Both the position numbers and the translations under genes were made by a program. Below are positions 10,571 to 19,581 of a stretch of DNA of 64,000 nt, in pieces; position 1 is the first letter of the stretch; every line of letters starts with the position of its first letter. The DNA is from Nevskia sp. Its GTDB lineage: Bacteria > Pseudomonadota > Gammaproteobacteria > Nevskiales > Nevskiaceae. The stretch is from contig JAKFUK010000002.1 of assembly GCA_021732745.1 (NCBI GenBank), positions 124,001-188,000 on the forward strand. The letters are read 5' to 3'. The notes beneath the pieces were generated by a model. The model saw only the letters and a program-made list of their open reading frames with translations, was not told the origin of the DNA and did not search any database.

Positions 10571-10932
10571 TGCCCGTGCGGAAACGGCCGCTGGCGCATT
10601 CCGTCCTGGGTCACGACGGTCAAGTAGCCCATCAGCGCGTCGGTGCCGGCAGCCAGCATTCGGTCGAGCAGTCCGATCAGCGCTTCGGGATCGGGCGGGT
10701 GCAGGCGCAGATAAACGACGGCCGGCGGCGGCAAGACCTTGCGCTGAAAGATCAGGTCACCGTGGTCGCGATCAAACGACAGCAGGATGGCCTGCTGTTC
10801 ACGCGCCCAGGCGATGACATTCTCATCCGGTACGCCCGGACGCTGCTCGGCGACGCTGAGTACCTCGAAACCCGCATCACGCAGGAGCCGGATGGCTTGC
10901 CCCGAGATGTTCTCGTCGGCAAGCCAGCGCAT
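10567..10932 (-). CDS. DUF5615-family PIN-like protein, putative toxin inside the cas operon
   Basis: The 121-residue protein starts MRWLADENISGQAIRLLRDAGFEV and continues SFDRDHGDLIF, the two conserved blocks of the DUF5615 (Mut7-C/PIN-like) family. Visible acidic residues are D6, E7, D36, E37, D54, D56 and D59. Members are commonly paired with small DUF433 proteins and are regarded as toxin-antitoxin-like nucleases. The DUF433 partner lies directly upstream with TGATG overlap. Downstream, its stop overlaps the cas1 start (ATGA). It is not a known core component of type I-E systems. RNase activity and toxicity are inferred from the family, not shown by the sequence. Confidence 0.85.
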
Positions 10933-11168
10933 CAGGCGACTCGCGAAAAGCTGATGTACTGATCCTCTTCGATCAGCGCTTTCGCGAATGCGAACACGGC
11001 CCGCAGATCAGCCTCGGTCAAGTGCGGATAGCCCTCGAAGATCTGCGCTTCCGTCCACCCCGCAGCCTTCAATCCGAGCAGGAATTCCACGGTGAGACGA
11101 GTGCCTTTCACGCGCGGACGGCCGCCGCAGATGGCGGGATCGGCTTCGATGCGGTCGTCGATATTCAT
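10932..11168 (-). CDS. DUF433-family putative antitoxin inside the cas operon
   Basis: A 78-residue protein starting MNIDDRIEADPAICGGRPRVKGTRLTV, the hallmark DUF433 sequence (ICGG(K/R)P, (I/V)(K/R)GTR), followed by AAGWTEAQIFEGYPHLTEADLRAVFAFA. The family has a helix-turn-helix-like fold and typically accompanies DUF5615 proteins as the proposed antitoxin. The ATG at 11168 is chosen because family homology starts there; the frame is open upstream but only over cas6e sequence. It lies 7 nt after the cas6e stop and overlaps the next start (TGATG). No separate operator is visible in that 7-nt gap, so it is probably expressed with the cas genes. Confidence 0.88.
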   Translation of the reverse strand: MNIDDRIEADPAICGGRPRVKGTRLTVEFLLGLKAAGWTEAQIFEGYPHLTEADLRAVFAFAKALIEEDQYISFSRVA

Positions 11169-11175
11169 GGCGTTC

Positions 11176-11847
11176 TCAAGAGGTTCGGCGCAGCAAGAAT
11201 AAGCCACAGCCGAAGGCCTTGGCCTTGCCGAGGCCGTTGCGGACGCAGGCCAGGAAAGCACTGGCGTCGGTGACGGCGAGGCGACCGCTGTAGTCCAGCG
11301 AGGAATAGCGGATCTCCCGTGACTGGCCGCCGCCGCGAATCTGTTCCTGCCGGTAGGCCCCGGTACGCACCATGGCCGGATTGAACGCAAAGCCATGACG
11401 CTCACCCTGCCGCGCCAGCCACGACAGTCCGGCACTGCGTTCGATGTCTGCGCGGCCTTGCTCGTCAGCCACCGGCTGAGCCCTGAGCGCGTCGCACACC
11501 ACATCGTGACGGCGGGACTTGCCGTCCGGCGATCGACGGGTCACCACCGGGTTCGCGCGCAGCTCGAATGCCAGGTCGTCGCCCTCTTCGATCCGGGGGC
11601 TGAACGGCTTGGTCTCGATCACCCAGCCAGGCGATTCGGCTGCCGGCGGCACTGCCGACAGCAGGTAGTAGGTGGGGACACTGCCGTCGACGCGACGGAA
11701 CTGAAAATCGCGTTCGGCCTCCGGTCGCCGACCCCACAAGGTCCACAGAATCTGGTGCTCGGCATAGGGGCCGGCTGCCAGCTTCCTGATCTGCGTGAGG
11801 CCTTCGGGGGCAGCCGTATCGAGTCTGACTCGCGACAGGAAACTCAT
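11176..11847 (-). CDS. cas6e: CRISPR RNA endoribonuclease Cas6e (CasE/Cse3)
   Basis: Processes pre-crRNA within the repeat stem-loop and stays bound as part of Cascade. The 223-residue protein starts MSFLSRVRLD at 11847, where ATGA overlaps the cas5e stop; an open frame further upstream lies within cas5e and is ignored. The family motif Y28-A-E-H31-Q-I-L-W is present, with the Tyr and His expected to take part in cleavage. The C terminus has the glycine-rich RNA-binding loop GLGKAKAFGCGLFLLRR. The matching substrate is the palindromic repeat of the adjacent array. It is followed 7 nt later by the DUF433 gene. Confidence 0.96.
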   Translation of the reverse strand: MSFLSRVRLDTAAPEGLTQIRKLAAGPYAEHQILWTLWGRRPEAERDFQFRRVDGSVPTYYLLSAVPPAAESPGWVIETKPFSPRIEEGDDLAFELRANPVVTRRSPDGKSRRHDVVCDALRAQPVADEQGRADIERSAGLSWLARQGERHGFAFNPAMVRTGAYRQEQIRGGGQSREIRYSSLDYSGRLAVTDASAFLACVRNGLGKAKAFGCGLFLLRRTS

Positions 11848-12632
11848 GGCTGCGCCTCCTGACCCGTCCACGCGGCAATGTGTTCCAGACGCGCGCCGAA
11901 CTGCCAGCGACGGCGGCTCAGGCTGGCATCGTGACGGCTGTGGGTCTGCATCGAAACCAGGCCGGCTGGAGGATCGAGCGTGTTGCCGTCTTCCCAGAAC
12001 AGCCACGTCGGATGCTGTGACAAGGGCTGGCGCGATGATGGCTTCCGCCCGCTGTTGAGTTGCAGCCATCGCGTGTGGAAGCCAGCCAGCTCGGCAGCGA
12101 ACGCGGCATTCAGACTGTCAGCCTGTACGACCTGCGGTGCCATCGGCAGCGACAGCGGGCAACTCTTGCGGCCGACGTAGGGAACGAACACCGGCTGTTC
12201 CAGTGCCGCCTGAATGGCGGCCAAAGTCGGTAGCTCGGCGGCGCGCCGCCAGAGCGCCACGACATGCACGGTTTCGCAGCGGTAATCGCGCGTCGACAGG
12301 ATGGTGTTCAGCTCCTGCCGGGGTGCCGCCCGCAGCTCGTCGCGCCTGCTCGAATGCGGAGCCTTGTTGAGATCGCTCTGACTCGGCACCTGGGCGGTGT
12401 GGTAATCGCGCAGCAGCGATCCATCGGCAACTTGCAGCACCGCCATGCCGAGGCCATTCGCCAGTTGGGCGAGACGCGCTTCCTCATCGCGGCGTATCCC
12501 GAGTGCCGCGGCCACCAGCCCGATCACCTGGCTCTTGGCCGGATGGGTCTGGCTCGGACGCTGCTCGCCAACCGCCACGGTGCCGAAACTGGCCAGTGCT
12601 GCGTATATCCGGAACAGCAGAACCTCGTGCAT
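11844..12632 (-). CDS. cas5e: Cascade subunit Cas5e (CasD)
   Basis: Cascade subunit that binds the 5' handle of the crRNA. The 262-residue protein shows the Cas5e N terminus LLFRIYAALASFGTVAVGEQ, then HPAKSQVIGLVAAALGI, and the glycine/Pro block PYVGRKSCPLSLPM near residue 155. It is slightly longer than E. coli CasD (224 aa). The start lies 2 nt after the cas7e stop, and the stop overlaps cas6e by 4 bases. All Cascade genes are on the same strand and nearly contiguous. Confidence 0.95.
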   Translation of the reverse strand: MHEVLLFRIYAALASFGTVAVGEQRPSQTHPAKSQVIGLVAAALGIRRDEEARLAQLANGLGMAVLQVADGSLLRDYHTAQVPSQSDLNKAPHSSRRDELRAAPRQELNTILSTRDYRCETVHVVALWRRAAELPTLAAIQAALEQPVFVPYVGRKSCPLSLPMAPQVVQADSLNAAFAAELAGFHTRWLQLNSGRKPSSRQPLSQHPTWLFWEDGNTLDPPAGLVSMQTHSRHDASLSRRRWQFGARLEHIAAWTGQEAQP

Positions 12633-12634
12633 GG

Positions 12635-13675
12635 CTACTCCGTGATGAAGTCCAGAACGCTTTTCAGGCTGCCGGTGCCGCTCAGCACGTTGAACGAGGC
12701 GCGGCCGTCGCTGCGCGGGCCGTAGACCTGATCCATGTTGGCGAGCAGCCGCTCCAGCTCGGTGATCGCCTGGGTCTGCACATCACCCGCCTGCACCGGA
12801 CGGGTGAATGCCAAGGACAGCGAACGCGGCTGCTGCGAACCCTTTTCGGCCAGGCAGTACAGCGCGTGGGCGCGACTCGCGAAACTGTTCTGCTTGCCGG
12901 TAGGGGCGACCGTGGCCGCGCATTCCAGCAATGCCCTCAGCGTCTGGTTGGCAAGTGCTGTGTCGCCCTGCAAGTTCGCGAGGAGCAGATCGCGGTCGAC
13001 GCAGATGTAAAGGTAGAAAACGCCGGCACCGAAGCCGGTTTCGCCAAGATGACCCGCACCGAGGTCTTCCTGGCCGTTGTTCAGATCGTCGACGGCAGTG
13101 AAATAGTCGTCCTCGATCTGCACCTTATGGACAGTGAAGGCGTGGGCGACCTGCACCGCTGCTTCGCTGTTGAACGCCGGGCTGTCGGCCAGCATGCGGC
13201 CGAACATCGCGATGTCGGCGCTCTTGTGATCCTTGCGCAGCAGCTTCAGCTCCTCCGCAACTAGCGGGCGCTTTTCGGCAGCAAGCGTCGCGACCAAGGC
13301 ATCGACCAGCGCCCGCTCGGCCGGGCTGATGTGGAACAGCTGGCCGGTCTGCAGCGGATCATTGGTCTCAGGCTTGCCGAAGCACTTGATGATCGGCGTC
13401 AGCCATTCCGTCGCCTTTTTTTCGTCGATCCCGGCGGCCAGCATCACAGGCAGCAGTTCGCGCCGTCCGAGCGACTTGGTGCGCGTGCCCTTGTTCGCCC
13501 CCAGCGCGTCCACGAACACCTCGGAGTTGCGCCAGGCCCGCTTGAGACTCTGGCTGGACACCCGCAGGCGGCCCGCACCGCCGATCACACAACTTTTCGG
13601 GCGACCGAGATCATCGCGATTCAGATTGGCAGGCGGGTAGCTGGTGATCAGATGCAGCTGGATGAACTGGGTCAT
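12635..13675 (-). CDS. cas7e: Cascade backbone subunit Cas7e (CasC/Cse4)
   Basis: Forms the multi-copy filament along the crRNA spacer. The 346-residue protein has the Cas7e signature at its N terminus: FIQLHLITSYPPANLNRDD, GRPKSCVIGG and GRLRVSSQSLKRAWRNS. Further motifs are GAGVFYLYICVDRDLL and ALYCLAEKGSQQPRSLS. Length is close to the E. coli protein (363). It starts 65 nt after the cse2 stop, the only sizeable gap within the Cascade genes apart from that between cas3 and cas8e. Confidence 0.97.
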   Translation of the reverse strand: MTQFIQLHLITSYPPANLNRDDLGRPKSCVIGGAGRLRVSSQSLKRAWRNSEVFVDALGANKGTRTKSLGRRELLPVMLAAGIDEKKATEWLTPIIKCFGKPETNDPLQTGQLFHISPAERALVDALVATLAAEKRPLVAEELKLLRKDHKSADIAMFGRMLADSPAFNSEAAVQVAHAFTVHKVQIEDDYFTAVDDLNNGQEDLGAGHLGETGFGAGVFYLYICVDRDLLLANLQGDTALANQTLRALLECAATVAPTGKQNSFASRAHALYCLAEKGSQQPRSLSLAFTRPVQAGDVQTQAITELERLLANMDQVYGPRSDGRASFNVLSGTGSLKSVLDFITE

Positions 13676-13740
13676 GGGTCGCAGGTTCCTTGGTATTTGA
13701 TCGGGGACTTGAATGGCGGGATTCGGTCAAGGCGCGGCGT

Positions 13741-14352
13741 TCAGCCGGTCTTCGGCAGGTGGCTGTAATACTCGTAGGCCCAGCGTCGGCGAAGGTCGGG
13801 GCCGCGGAATTCGTCGTTCCAGTAGCAGGCTGCCTCGGCGATCCACAGGGTATTCACTGGCTTGTTCTTGAAGAACTGCAAGGCCCGACGTAGTTCCTGA
13901 TAGACCTCCGCCCCCTGCGATTCGAGCAAGCGTCGAAAGCGAAGTTCGCTGTACCGGGGGCGATCACCACCCTCGGATTGAGGGGCTGCAAGTTGCTCCG
14001 GAAACGACTTCTCGTACTGATCTATCTCGACCCAAGCCAGTAGCGGAGCGAGCGATAGCAGCTGATCAGGCGGCGGACAACGAGTCTCCGCCCCGGCACA
14101 TGATTCTTCACAGTCGCGTAACAGCCTGTGCGCGCCCCGCTGAGCGACGGCATCAAGACCATTTGCACAACGGCGCAGTTGAGCGCGAGCAGCACGGGCT
14201 GCGGAAATCTCTCGGGCATGCCCGAGATGACGTACGGGCCCGGCATCGTGTAGCCAATGCCGATAGCTCAAAACAGCGTTAGCTAACGGTGAACCGGGTA
14301 CGAACGGTGTCTGGAGTCTGGTTTCCATTTTCCAATTAGTTCCTATAGTCAC
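13741..14352 (-). CDS. cse2: Cascade small subunit Cse2 (CasB)
   Basis: Small helical subunit that stabilises the R-loop along the Cascade belly. The 203-residue protein contains a basic helical core (REISAARAARAQLRR, RRLLESQGAEVYQELRRAL) and ends RWAYEYYSHLPKTG, a Cse2-like C terminus. Its start overlaps the cas8e stop by 4 bases (ATGA). The family is divergent in sequence; the position between cas8e and cas7e is decisive. A second in-frame Met at residue 9 (MKMETRL-like context) is a possible alternative start. Confidence 0.92.
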   Translation of the reverse strand: MTIGTNWKMETRLQTPFVPGSPLANAVLSYRHWLHDAGPVRHLGHAREISAARAARAQLRRCANGLDAVAQRGAHRLLRDCEESCAGAETRCPPPDQLLSLAPLLAWVEIDQYEKSFPEQLAAPQSEGGDRPRYSELRFRRLLESQGAEVYQELRRALQFFKNKPVNTLWIAEAACYWNDEFRGPDLRRRWAYEYYSHLPKTG

Positions 14353-16061
14353 TTCAGCGCGACAGCATTTGACTTGGCGTTGCGTGGCTTGCCGGCAACG
14401 GGTTCGAAGGGCAACCCGAGGGCCTTCTTCAGCTTTTCGCCATTGAGGTAGCGGATCATCTGGTTACGCGCCAAGGCCACACGCTTGGCATTGCCCTGCT
14501 CGGCAGGCCCGCTTTCGGCATGCAGTTCAAACAGGTTTTCAGCACCTCGGCGCAGGCTGCGATGCCAGTCCTGACGTAGCGTCATCAGCGCTTCATCGCT
14601 CGGGAAATCCGTCGAGCTGGCCTTGTTCAGGTCGTTCAGCAAGCGATAGAAATCGGGTTCGGTGGCTTGCCAGAACGCATCGGTCGCGAAAGTGAAATCA
14701 CTGCGCACGGTGGCTCCGGGCGAGAACCAGGCGGCTTTCAGCGCTCCGCGCAGATAGCTCGCAGCCAGATCAGCCGCCTCCATCCATTGCTGCACGCTGC
14801 CTTCGATGCGCTCGGGATCGACCATCGGCAGCGGCATCAAGGCTTCGTGCCAGCAGAGCGGCTTCATGTTGTCCATGTCGTAGCCGCAGGCATGAATCCG
14901 GAACGGCATCGGCGTGGCGCTGCGAAGGCGCTGATCCAGGGCACGACGGCGCTGGTCGAGGAACTGCCCAACCACGGAGGCGCGCTCCAGGGTCGGCAGC
15001 GCACTGCCGACCAGCCCCAGCCAGTCGCGATAACCGAGCCCGCCTTTCGGGTGCAGCGGCAGGAACTCCTCGTCGGTCGGCTTCATCCGGTAATAAGGCG
15101 ACAGCGGATGACGCCAGCCGGCGGTGTAATTGGCACCGTAGTTTTTCGCCCGATACTGGCGAACACGGCGCGGCGACGGTTCCCCGCACAGGTCGCAGTC
15201 GCCGCTATCGGTGGCCTCGAAATCGAGCACGATGCGGCGCGGCGTCGCCCAGTAGACGTGCAACGGATGACCATCGGCGAAAGTCACCTGCGGCCTTTGC
15301 TTGTCCGGGGCCGCACCACCGGACTTCATTGCCGCCTTGCGTGCCGAGCTGTTGCGGTCTTCGCTGACCCGTGTCGGGGCCGACCACGGAAAAACGGCTG
15401 CCGGCGTGAAGCGCTCCGCGTCCGGATGATTGCGGCCCAGGGTGGTTCTCTCGACCACGTTTAGCCACACCGAACGCCATAGCGTCACCGGAGCCGAGTT
15501 CAGCGGCGTGGCCATCACGAAGGTCGTCAACGGCCCACCACCACGCAGCGAAGTGTTGTTACCTGCGCCGCCCGGAGGTGCGTTGGTCTGCAAGGTGAAC
15601 AGGGCTGCGGCAGTACAGCACTCGCACAGCGCTTCGACCCCGCCGCGTTTCACGAACAGATCCTTGTTGAACTTGGTCGTCTGCTCGCCGGGGGCCTCGA
15701 TCAGCAGCGCGGCGATATCGTTCGGCTCCTGCTCCGCGAGTTCGGCGGGCACGAAGTCCTGCATGAAACGGACGCCATCGCCATCGAGCGCGAAATAAGG
15801 CGCGAACGCTGCGAATTGCGCTTGCAGATTCGAAGGATCGGGCGGCGTCGCGTAACGATCAACCCAATCCGCATTGCTCACCGGCGGAACGGCCGTCTGG
15901 ACCAGCCCGATCAGGAACTGCAACAGGCTGGCATTGAAATCCGGACGCGTCGCCGCCAGGCGCAACACCGGATCGATGCTGTCAGTGATCTCGTGCGGCG
16001 CGATGCGGGCGTAGCCACTCTCGCGGATGACGGGGAGCCAGCGCTCTTCAATGAGATTCAC
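14349..16061 (-). CDS. cas8e: Cascade large subunit Cas8e (CasA/Cse1)
   Basis: Recognises the PAM and recruits Cas3 to target DNA. The 570-residue protein begins MNLIEERWLPVIRESGYARI, a standard Cse1 start, and has a central Cys pair CDLCGEPSPRR that could bind zinc, plus the helical C-terminal bundle. The length is somewhat above E. coli CasA (502). The gene begins 61 nt after cas3 and overlaps cse2 by 4 bases. The PAM itself cannot be deduced from this sequence, although the repeat end base suggests an AAG-like PAM (see findings). Confidence 0.96.
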   Translation of the reverse strand: MNLIEERWLPVIRESGYARIAPHEITDSIDPVLRLAATRPDFNASLLQFLIGLVQTAVPPVSNADWVDRYATPPDPSNLQAQFAAFAPYFALDGDGVRFMQDFVPAELAEQEPNDIAALLIEAPGEQTTKFNKDLFVKRGGVEALCECCTAAALFTLQTNAPPGGAGNNTSLRGGGPLTTFVMATPLNSAPVTLWRSVWLNVVERTTLGRNHPDAERFTPAAVFPWSAPTRVSEDRNSSARKAAMKSGGAAPDKQRPQVTFADGHPLHVYWATPRRIVLDFEATDSGDCDLCGEPSPRRVRQYRAKNYGANYTAGWRHPLSPYYRMKPTDEEFLPLHPKGGLGYRDWLGLVGSALPTLERASVVGQFLDQRRRALDQRLRSATPMPFRIHACGYDMDNMKPLCWHEALMPLPMVDPERIEGSVQQWMEAADLAASYLRGALKAAWFSPGATVRSDFTFATDAFWQATEPDFYRLLNDLNKASSTDFPSDEALMTLRQDWHRSLRRGAENLFELHAESGPAEQGNAKRVALARNQMIRYLNGEKLKKALGLPFEPVAGKPRNAKSNAVALK

Positions 16062-16122
16062 GAAACCTCCTGCTCGGAAAAGCCAGACAACGGCAAGCCT
16101 GAAGACAAGGCCGTCGAGCGCT

Positions 16123-18822
16123 TCACGCCCCTACCCTGCTGATGCTCAGCCCTTCGTTTGCGCTGTAAGAAATCGCGACATCACGGCCCGCGTCGCCATC
16201 CTTCGATTGCCGGCCGCGACCGGCCCAGCCCCCATCCGACTCCACCAGAGCAACCGGCACCACCCACTTCCCCGCCCGCCCCATCCGGGTTCGCCATGCT
16301 TCGAGCGCCGCAGCCAGTCGAGGGTCGGACGGTTCAGCCGCATCGCTGACCATCGCCGCCCGGACACTAAGCCGGCTCAGGCCGGACGCGCGCCGGGGAT
16401 CCGGGTCTGGACAGAAATCGCCGAGCACGCCGTCGGCCCACTTCAGCAGGTGCAGCGTCACGGTCGGATCGCCAAGCCGGGTCGGCGTGTGGGCTTCGCT
16501 GGCCCAGTTGCCGAGCCCGCTGCCGGCAAGGCTGTATCCGGCAGCCAATGTCAGCGCGTTGTTCCAGGCCACGCTGACAGCGGCCTGACGCTGGCCGGTC
16601 TGGCTGTCCATCACCGCTTGAAGTGCTGCGGGGACGCGCTCGAAAGCGTCGGGTCCGTAGACCGCTTCGATCAGGTCGCGCGCATCGTCCGGCATGCGCC
16701 AGCCGCCGCGTCGGTGCAGTTCGTCGACGGTCAGCCACAGGCGGCCCAGGTCCGGGTACACGTAGGCGCTGCCGCGCAGGCTGGTGCCGAGCCAGAGCGC
16801 ATCGGCGTCCGTGTTCGGTAGCGGCGCGAATACGGCCAGCGTCGGGGTTCCGCGCTCGCCTCGGGCGTGTCGATGCAGGCGTCCGGCACGCTGGATCAGC
16901 AGGTCGATCGGTGCCACGTCGCTGACCATGGCGTCGAAATCCAGATCGAGGGACTGCTCGACCACCTGGGTGGCAACCAGGATCTGTCCGCTCCGATCTT
17001 CACCGCTGCGCCCGAAGCGATTCACAGCCTCGCGCTCGATCCGCAGCCGGTCACCAAGGGCAAAGCGCGCGTGGAACAGCTGAACCCTGGAATGCTGATC
17101 CTGCAGGCGGCGATAGCTCTTGATGGCATCGCCAACGGTGTTGCGGATCCAGCACACCGCCTGTCCAGCACGGGCGGCGGCGAGCACATGCAATTCGCAG
17201 GCGTCAGCATCAGTCAGCCATTGAATATCGACCTTGCGCGCCACCTGCGGGCGGGTCGCAACCGCCCGCTCGGCCACGCCGTTGGCAGCGGCCCGAGTCA
17301 GCAAGGGGTAGGCGCGGGATTGTGGCGAATGACCCGGCGCATAGATGGCGCACAGCTCGGCTCGCATGCTTTCCGGCAAGGTGGCCGACAGCAGGATCGC
17401 CGAGCCACCCGCTTCACGATGAAAGCGCAGCAGCGACTTCAACAGGCTGAACAGGTAGCTGTCGCAGGCATGAACCTCGTCGACGATCAGCACCTTGCCG
17501 AACAGGCCCAGCAGGCGCAGCGACTGGTGTTTGGCGTGCAATACCGCCATCAGCGCCTGGTCGATGGTGCCGACGCCGACCTGCGCCAGAAGTGCCGCCT
17601 TGCGGGTATCGGCGAGCCAGGCGGTGCAACGCTGGCTGGCGGTTTCCTGCACCTCGTCTTCGGGCTCGGGCGGACGATCCTCCGGCAACACCGAGTTCCG
17701 GAACGCTGACGAAAGCTCGCGTGCCCCGTGCGCAAGCAGCAGTGAAGGCTCGCTGCCGGGCGCAAACAGCCGGTCGTAGACCCGGCCGATGCGCTCGTAC
17801 ATCTGGTTCGCCGTGGCCATCGTCGGCAACGCGAAGTAGAGGCCCTCGCCAAGGCCGGCCGACAGCAGGCGGTGGGCGAGCATCACGGCGGCTTCAGTCT
17901 TGCCCGCGCCGGTCACGTCCTCCAGGACGAACAACTGCGGAGCCGCCGCGAGCGGCACCTGTTCGGAGGCAAGTTGCAACGGCGTGCCGCCAGTGCCGAT
18001 TTCCGGAAAAAGGGTGGCGAATGCCTGCGCGTCAGCCGGCAGACGCGGCACGACGCCGCTCGCCGCCAGGGCCTCAAGGGCTTGCCGCTGCGACTGCGGC
18101 CAGTACTGTTCGAGCGAGTCGGGTACTGCGCAATAAGCGAAGTAACGGGTGTTGGAGCCCAGCCAGTCAGCGAGTACCGCGAGCCCGGCGAGCCACCAGG
18201 AGAAGCGCCGATGTTCGTCGAGTCGCTGGTCGGGACAGCTGGCAATCCATGCTTCGACGCTCGATGTCGGAAGCAAGAGCTTGCCGGCCGCATCGGCGAA
18301 GCCAAGTGCCGACTCGATATCGACGCAATCGAAATGCGCGCGCACCGTGCCGTGCAAGCTCGGCGGCTGGCCGTGATGGCCAGTGACCGCGCTGATCCAG
18401 AACGACGCGGCGTCGTAAAGACCACCATCCAGCAACGACGACAGTACCGGCACCTGCGGCTGCAGCCGGTAGTGATCGGCAAGCAGGATGGCGCCGAGGC
18501 TGTCGTGGCGCGGGTTGCCGTAGACCTTCTGCGTTTTGCGGCCGCCCTGAAGCGTGGCGAGCAGATCGGAATTCAGCGCCTGGAACGGCACCGCGAACTT
18601 GCCGAGATCGTGGAGCGCAAGGAAGTACGTGACGAGGTCGAGCAGCACGTCTTCGCTCAAGCCCAGACGCGCACTCCAATGGCGTCGAAGCGCACCGGAC
18701 TGGCGCAGAAACTCACGGCCCACCGCCGCCACATCCAGACTGTGACAGGGCAATGGATGCCAGCTCGGCCCGGATTCATCCGGTCGAGCCTTGCCCCAGT
18801 AGCGCCAGTAGCTCTGTTGCAT
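16123..18822 (-). CDS. cas3: CRISPR-associated helicase-nuclease Cas3
   Basis: Degrades target DNA after Cascade binding. N-terminal HD nuclease: H27...D30 and the H71-D72 pair in FLALHDLGKFA. SF2 helicase: Walker A TGAGKT at 304-309, DEVH at 448-451 (LIVDEVHACD), motif III LLSATLP, and motif VI QRAGRLHRH with upstream ATQVVEQSLDLDFD. No domain is missing and length (899) matches single-chain HD-helicase Cas3 (888 in E. coli). The ATG at 18822 has GAGGGAA 8 nt upstream. It is the first gene of the operon, so the promoter should lie in 18823-18974. Confidence 0.98.
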   Translation of the reverse strand: MQQSYWRYWGKARPDESGPSWHPLPCHSLDVAAVGREFLRQSGALRRHWSARLGLSEDVLLDLVTYFLALHDLGKFAVPFQALNSDLLATLQGGRKTQKVYGNPRHDSLGAILLADHYRLQPQVPVLSSLLDGGLYDAASFWISAVTGHHGQPPSLHGTVRAHFDCVDIESALGFADAAGKLLLPTSSVEAWIASCPDQRLDEHRRFSWWLAGLAVLADWLGSNTRYFAYCAVPDSLEQYWPQSQRQALEALAASGVVPRLPADAQAFATLFPEIGTGGTPLQLASEQVPLAAAPQLFVLEDVTGAGKTEAAVMLAHRLLSAGLGEGLYFALPTMATANQMYERIGRVYDRLFAPGSEPSLLLAHGARELSSAFRNSVLPEDRPPEPEDEVQETASQRCTAWLADTRKAALLAQVGVGTIDQALMAVLHAKHQSLRLLGLFGKVLIVDEVHACDSYLFSLLKSLLRFHREAGGSAILLSATLPESMRAELCAIYAPGHSPQSRAYPLLTRAAANGVAERAVATRPQVARKVDIQWLTDADACELHVLAAARAGQAVCWIRNTVGDAIKSYRRLQDQHSRVQLFHARFALGDRLRIEREAVNRFGRSGEDRSGQILVATQVVEQSLDLDFDAMVSDVAPIDLLIQRAGRLHRHARGERGTPTLAVFAPLPNTDADALWLGTSLRGSAYVYPDLGRLWLTVDELHRRGGWRMPDDARDLIEAVYGPDAFERVPAALQAVMDSQTGQRQAAVSVAWNNALTLAAGYSLAGSGLGNWASEAHTPTRLGDPTVTLHLLKWADGVLGDFCPDPDPRRASGLSRLSVRAAMVSDAAEPSDPRLAAALEAWRTRMGRAGKWVVPVALVESDGGWAGRGRQSKDGDAGRDVAISYSANEGLSISRVGA

Positions 18823-18974
18823 GGTGCTGTTCCCTCAGCGATTGCCTGCCGTAATGGTGCGCGAACAAATGCCCGAAAATGCATCCGGCCGTCAGACTTT
18901 GGGGCTTAGATGTGACCGAGTGCGCGGTCCCAAACCCAAAAATTCCCGAGTGTAAAAGCCGCGTTAAAACTGCA
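18823..18974 (-). promoter_or_regulatory. Upstream region of the cas operon
   Basis: This 152-nt gap between the 2'-5' RNA ligase-like gene and cas3 is the only long gap upstream of the eleven-gene operon. It contains a visibly AT-rich stretch (around 18930-18975, with AAAAATT, TGTAAAAG and GTTAAAACTG on the plus strand) and a good Shine-Dalgarno before cas3. I cannot assign a -35/-10 pair with confidence. Confidence 0.4.
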
Positions 18975-19577
18975 TCAGCCTGTCGTCAACACATCCAGCT
19001 TCCATCGCCCCACCACCCGATACCCATCCGCCTTGCCGGCGCTGCGGGCGCTGCGCAGCAGGGCGAATTCGGTGACCGGCCAGTCAATCGCTTCGGCAGG
19101 CACTTCGACAGGCGTCCGAACATTTCGCTGTACGGTGAGGTGCGGGACAAACGGCTCGGTGGCGACCGGCAGGCCGTAGCCGAGCAGTTCTCGGTCCAGT
19201 TCGGCTTTCAGGCGGGCCAGCGGGCCGGGCAGCTTCGATGCGCCCAGCCAAAGCGCATTCGGACCGGGGAAATGGCCGTGACGGTCGAGGCGCAGCAGGA
19301 ACGGTTTTGCCTGCACTTCGTCGGCGGCGCGGCGGGCGGCGTCGACGCGGACGCTGTCGATCTCGCCCAGCCAGGCCAGGGTCAGATGCAGGCGTTCGGG
19401 CTTGATCCGGTAGACCACACCACCCTCGCCGAGCGGTATCCGCGCGGCTGCCGATGCCAGCCGGCGGCGCACGGCGCGATCCGGCCACAGCGCGAAGAAG
19501 TAGGCGGCGCGGCGGCCGCTGGCACGCGGCGGTTCGGGCAGATCGGCAAACAGGCCCGGCTGGTCGCGTGCGGCCAC
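18975..19577 (-). CDS. thpR: 2'-5' RNA ligase / cyclic phosphodiesterase family protein
   Basis: A 2H phosphoesterase of the LigT/ThpR type. The two signature H-x-T/S-h motifs are seen: HLTLAWLG and, about 90 residues later, HLTVQRNV. The first conserved strand AAYFFALWPD is also typical. Bacterial members open 2',3'-cyclic phosphates or ligate tRNA halves in vitro; the cellular role is unclear. No ATG exists near the family start, so I use GTG at 19577, 4 nt after the stop of the upstream lipoprotein gene. The open frame reaches 19784 but overlaps that gene. The gene ends 152 nt before cas3 on the same strand, without known functional link to CRISPR. Confidence 0.82.
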   Translation of the reverse strand: MAARDQPGLFADLPEPPRASGRRAAYFFALWPDRAVRRRLASAAARIPLGEGGVVYRIKPERLHLTLAWLGEIDSVRVDAARRAADEVQAKPFLLRLDRHGHFPGPNALWLGASKLPGPLARLKAELDRELLGYGLPVATEPFVPHLTVQRNVRTPVEVPAEAIDWPVTEFALLRSARSAGKADGYRVVGRWKLDVLTTG

Positions 19578-19581
19578 CGGC

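Noticed and set aside
18975..19577. 2'-5' RNA ligase-like gene as an additional CRISPR-associated or cyclic-nucleotide defence gene
   Set aside because: ThpR/LigT proteins are common housekeeping genes; only same-strand proximity to cas3 links them, with a 152-nt gap between.
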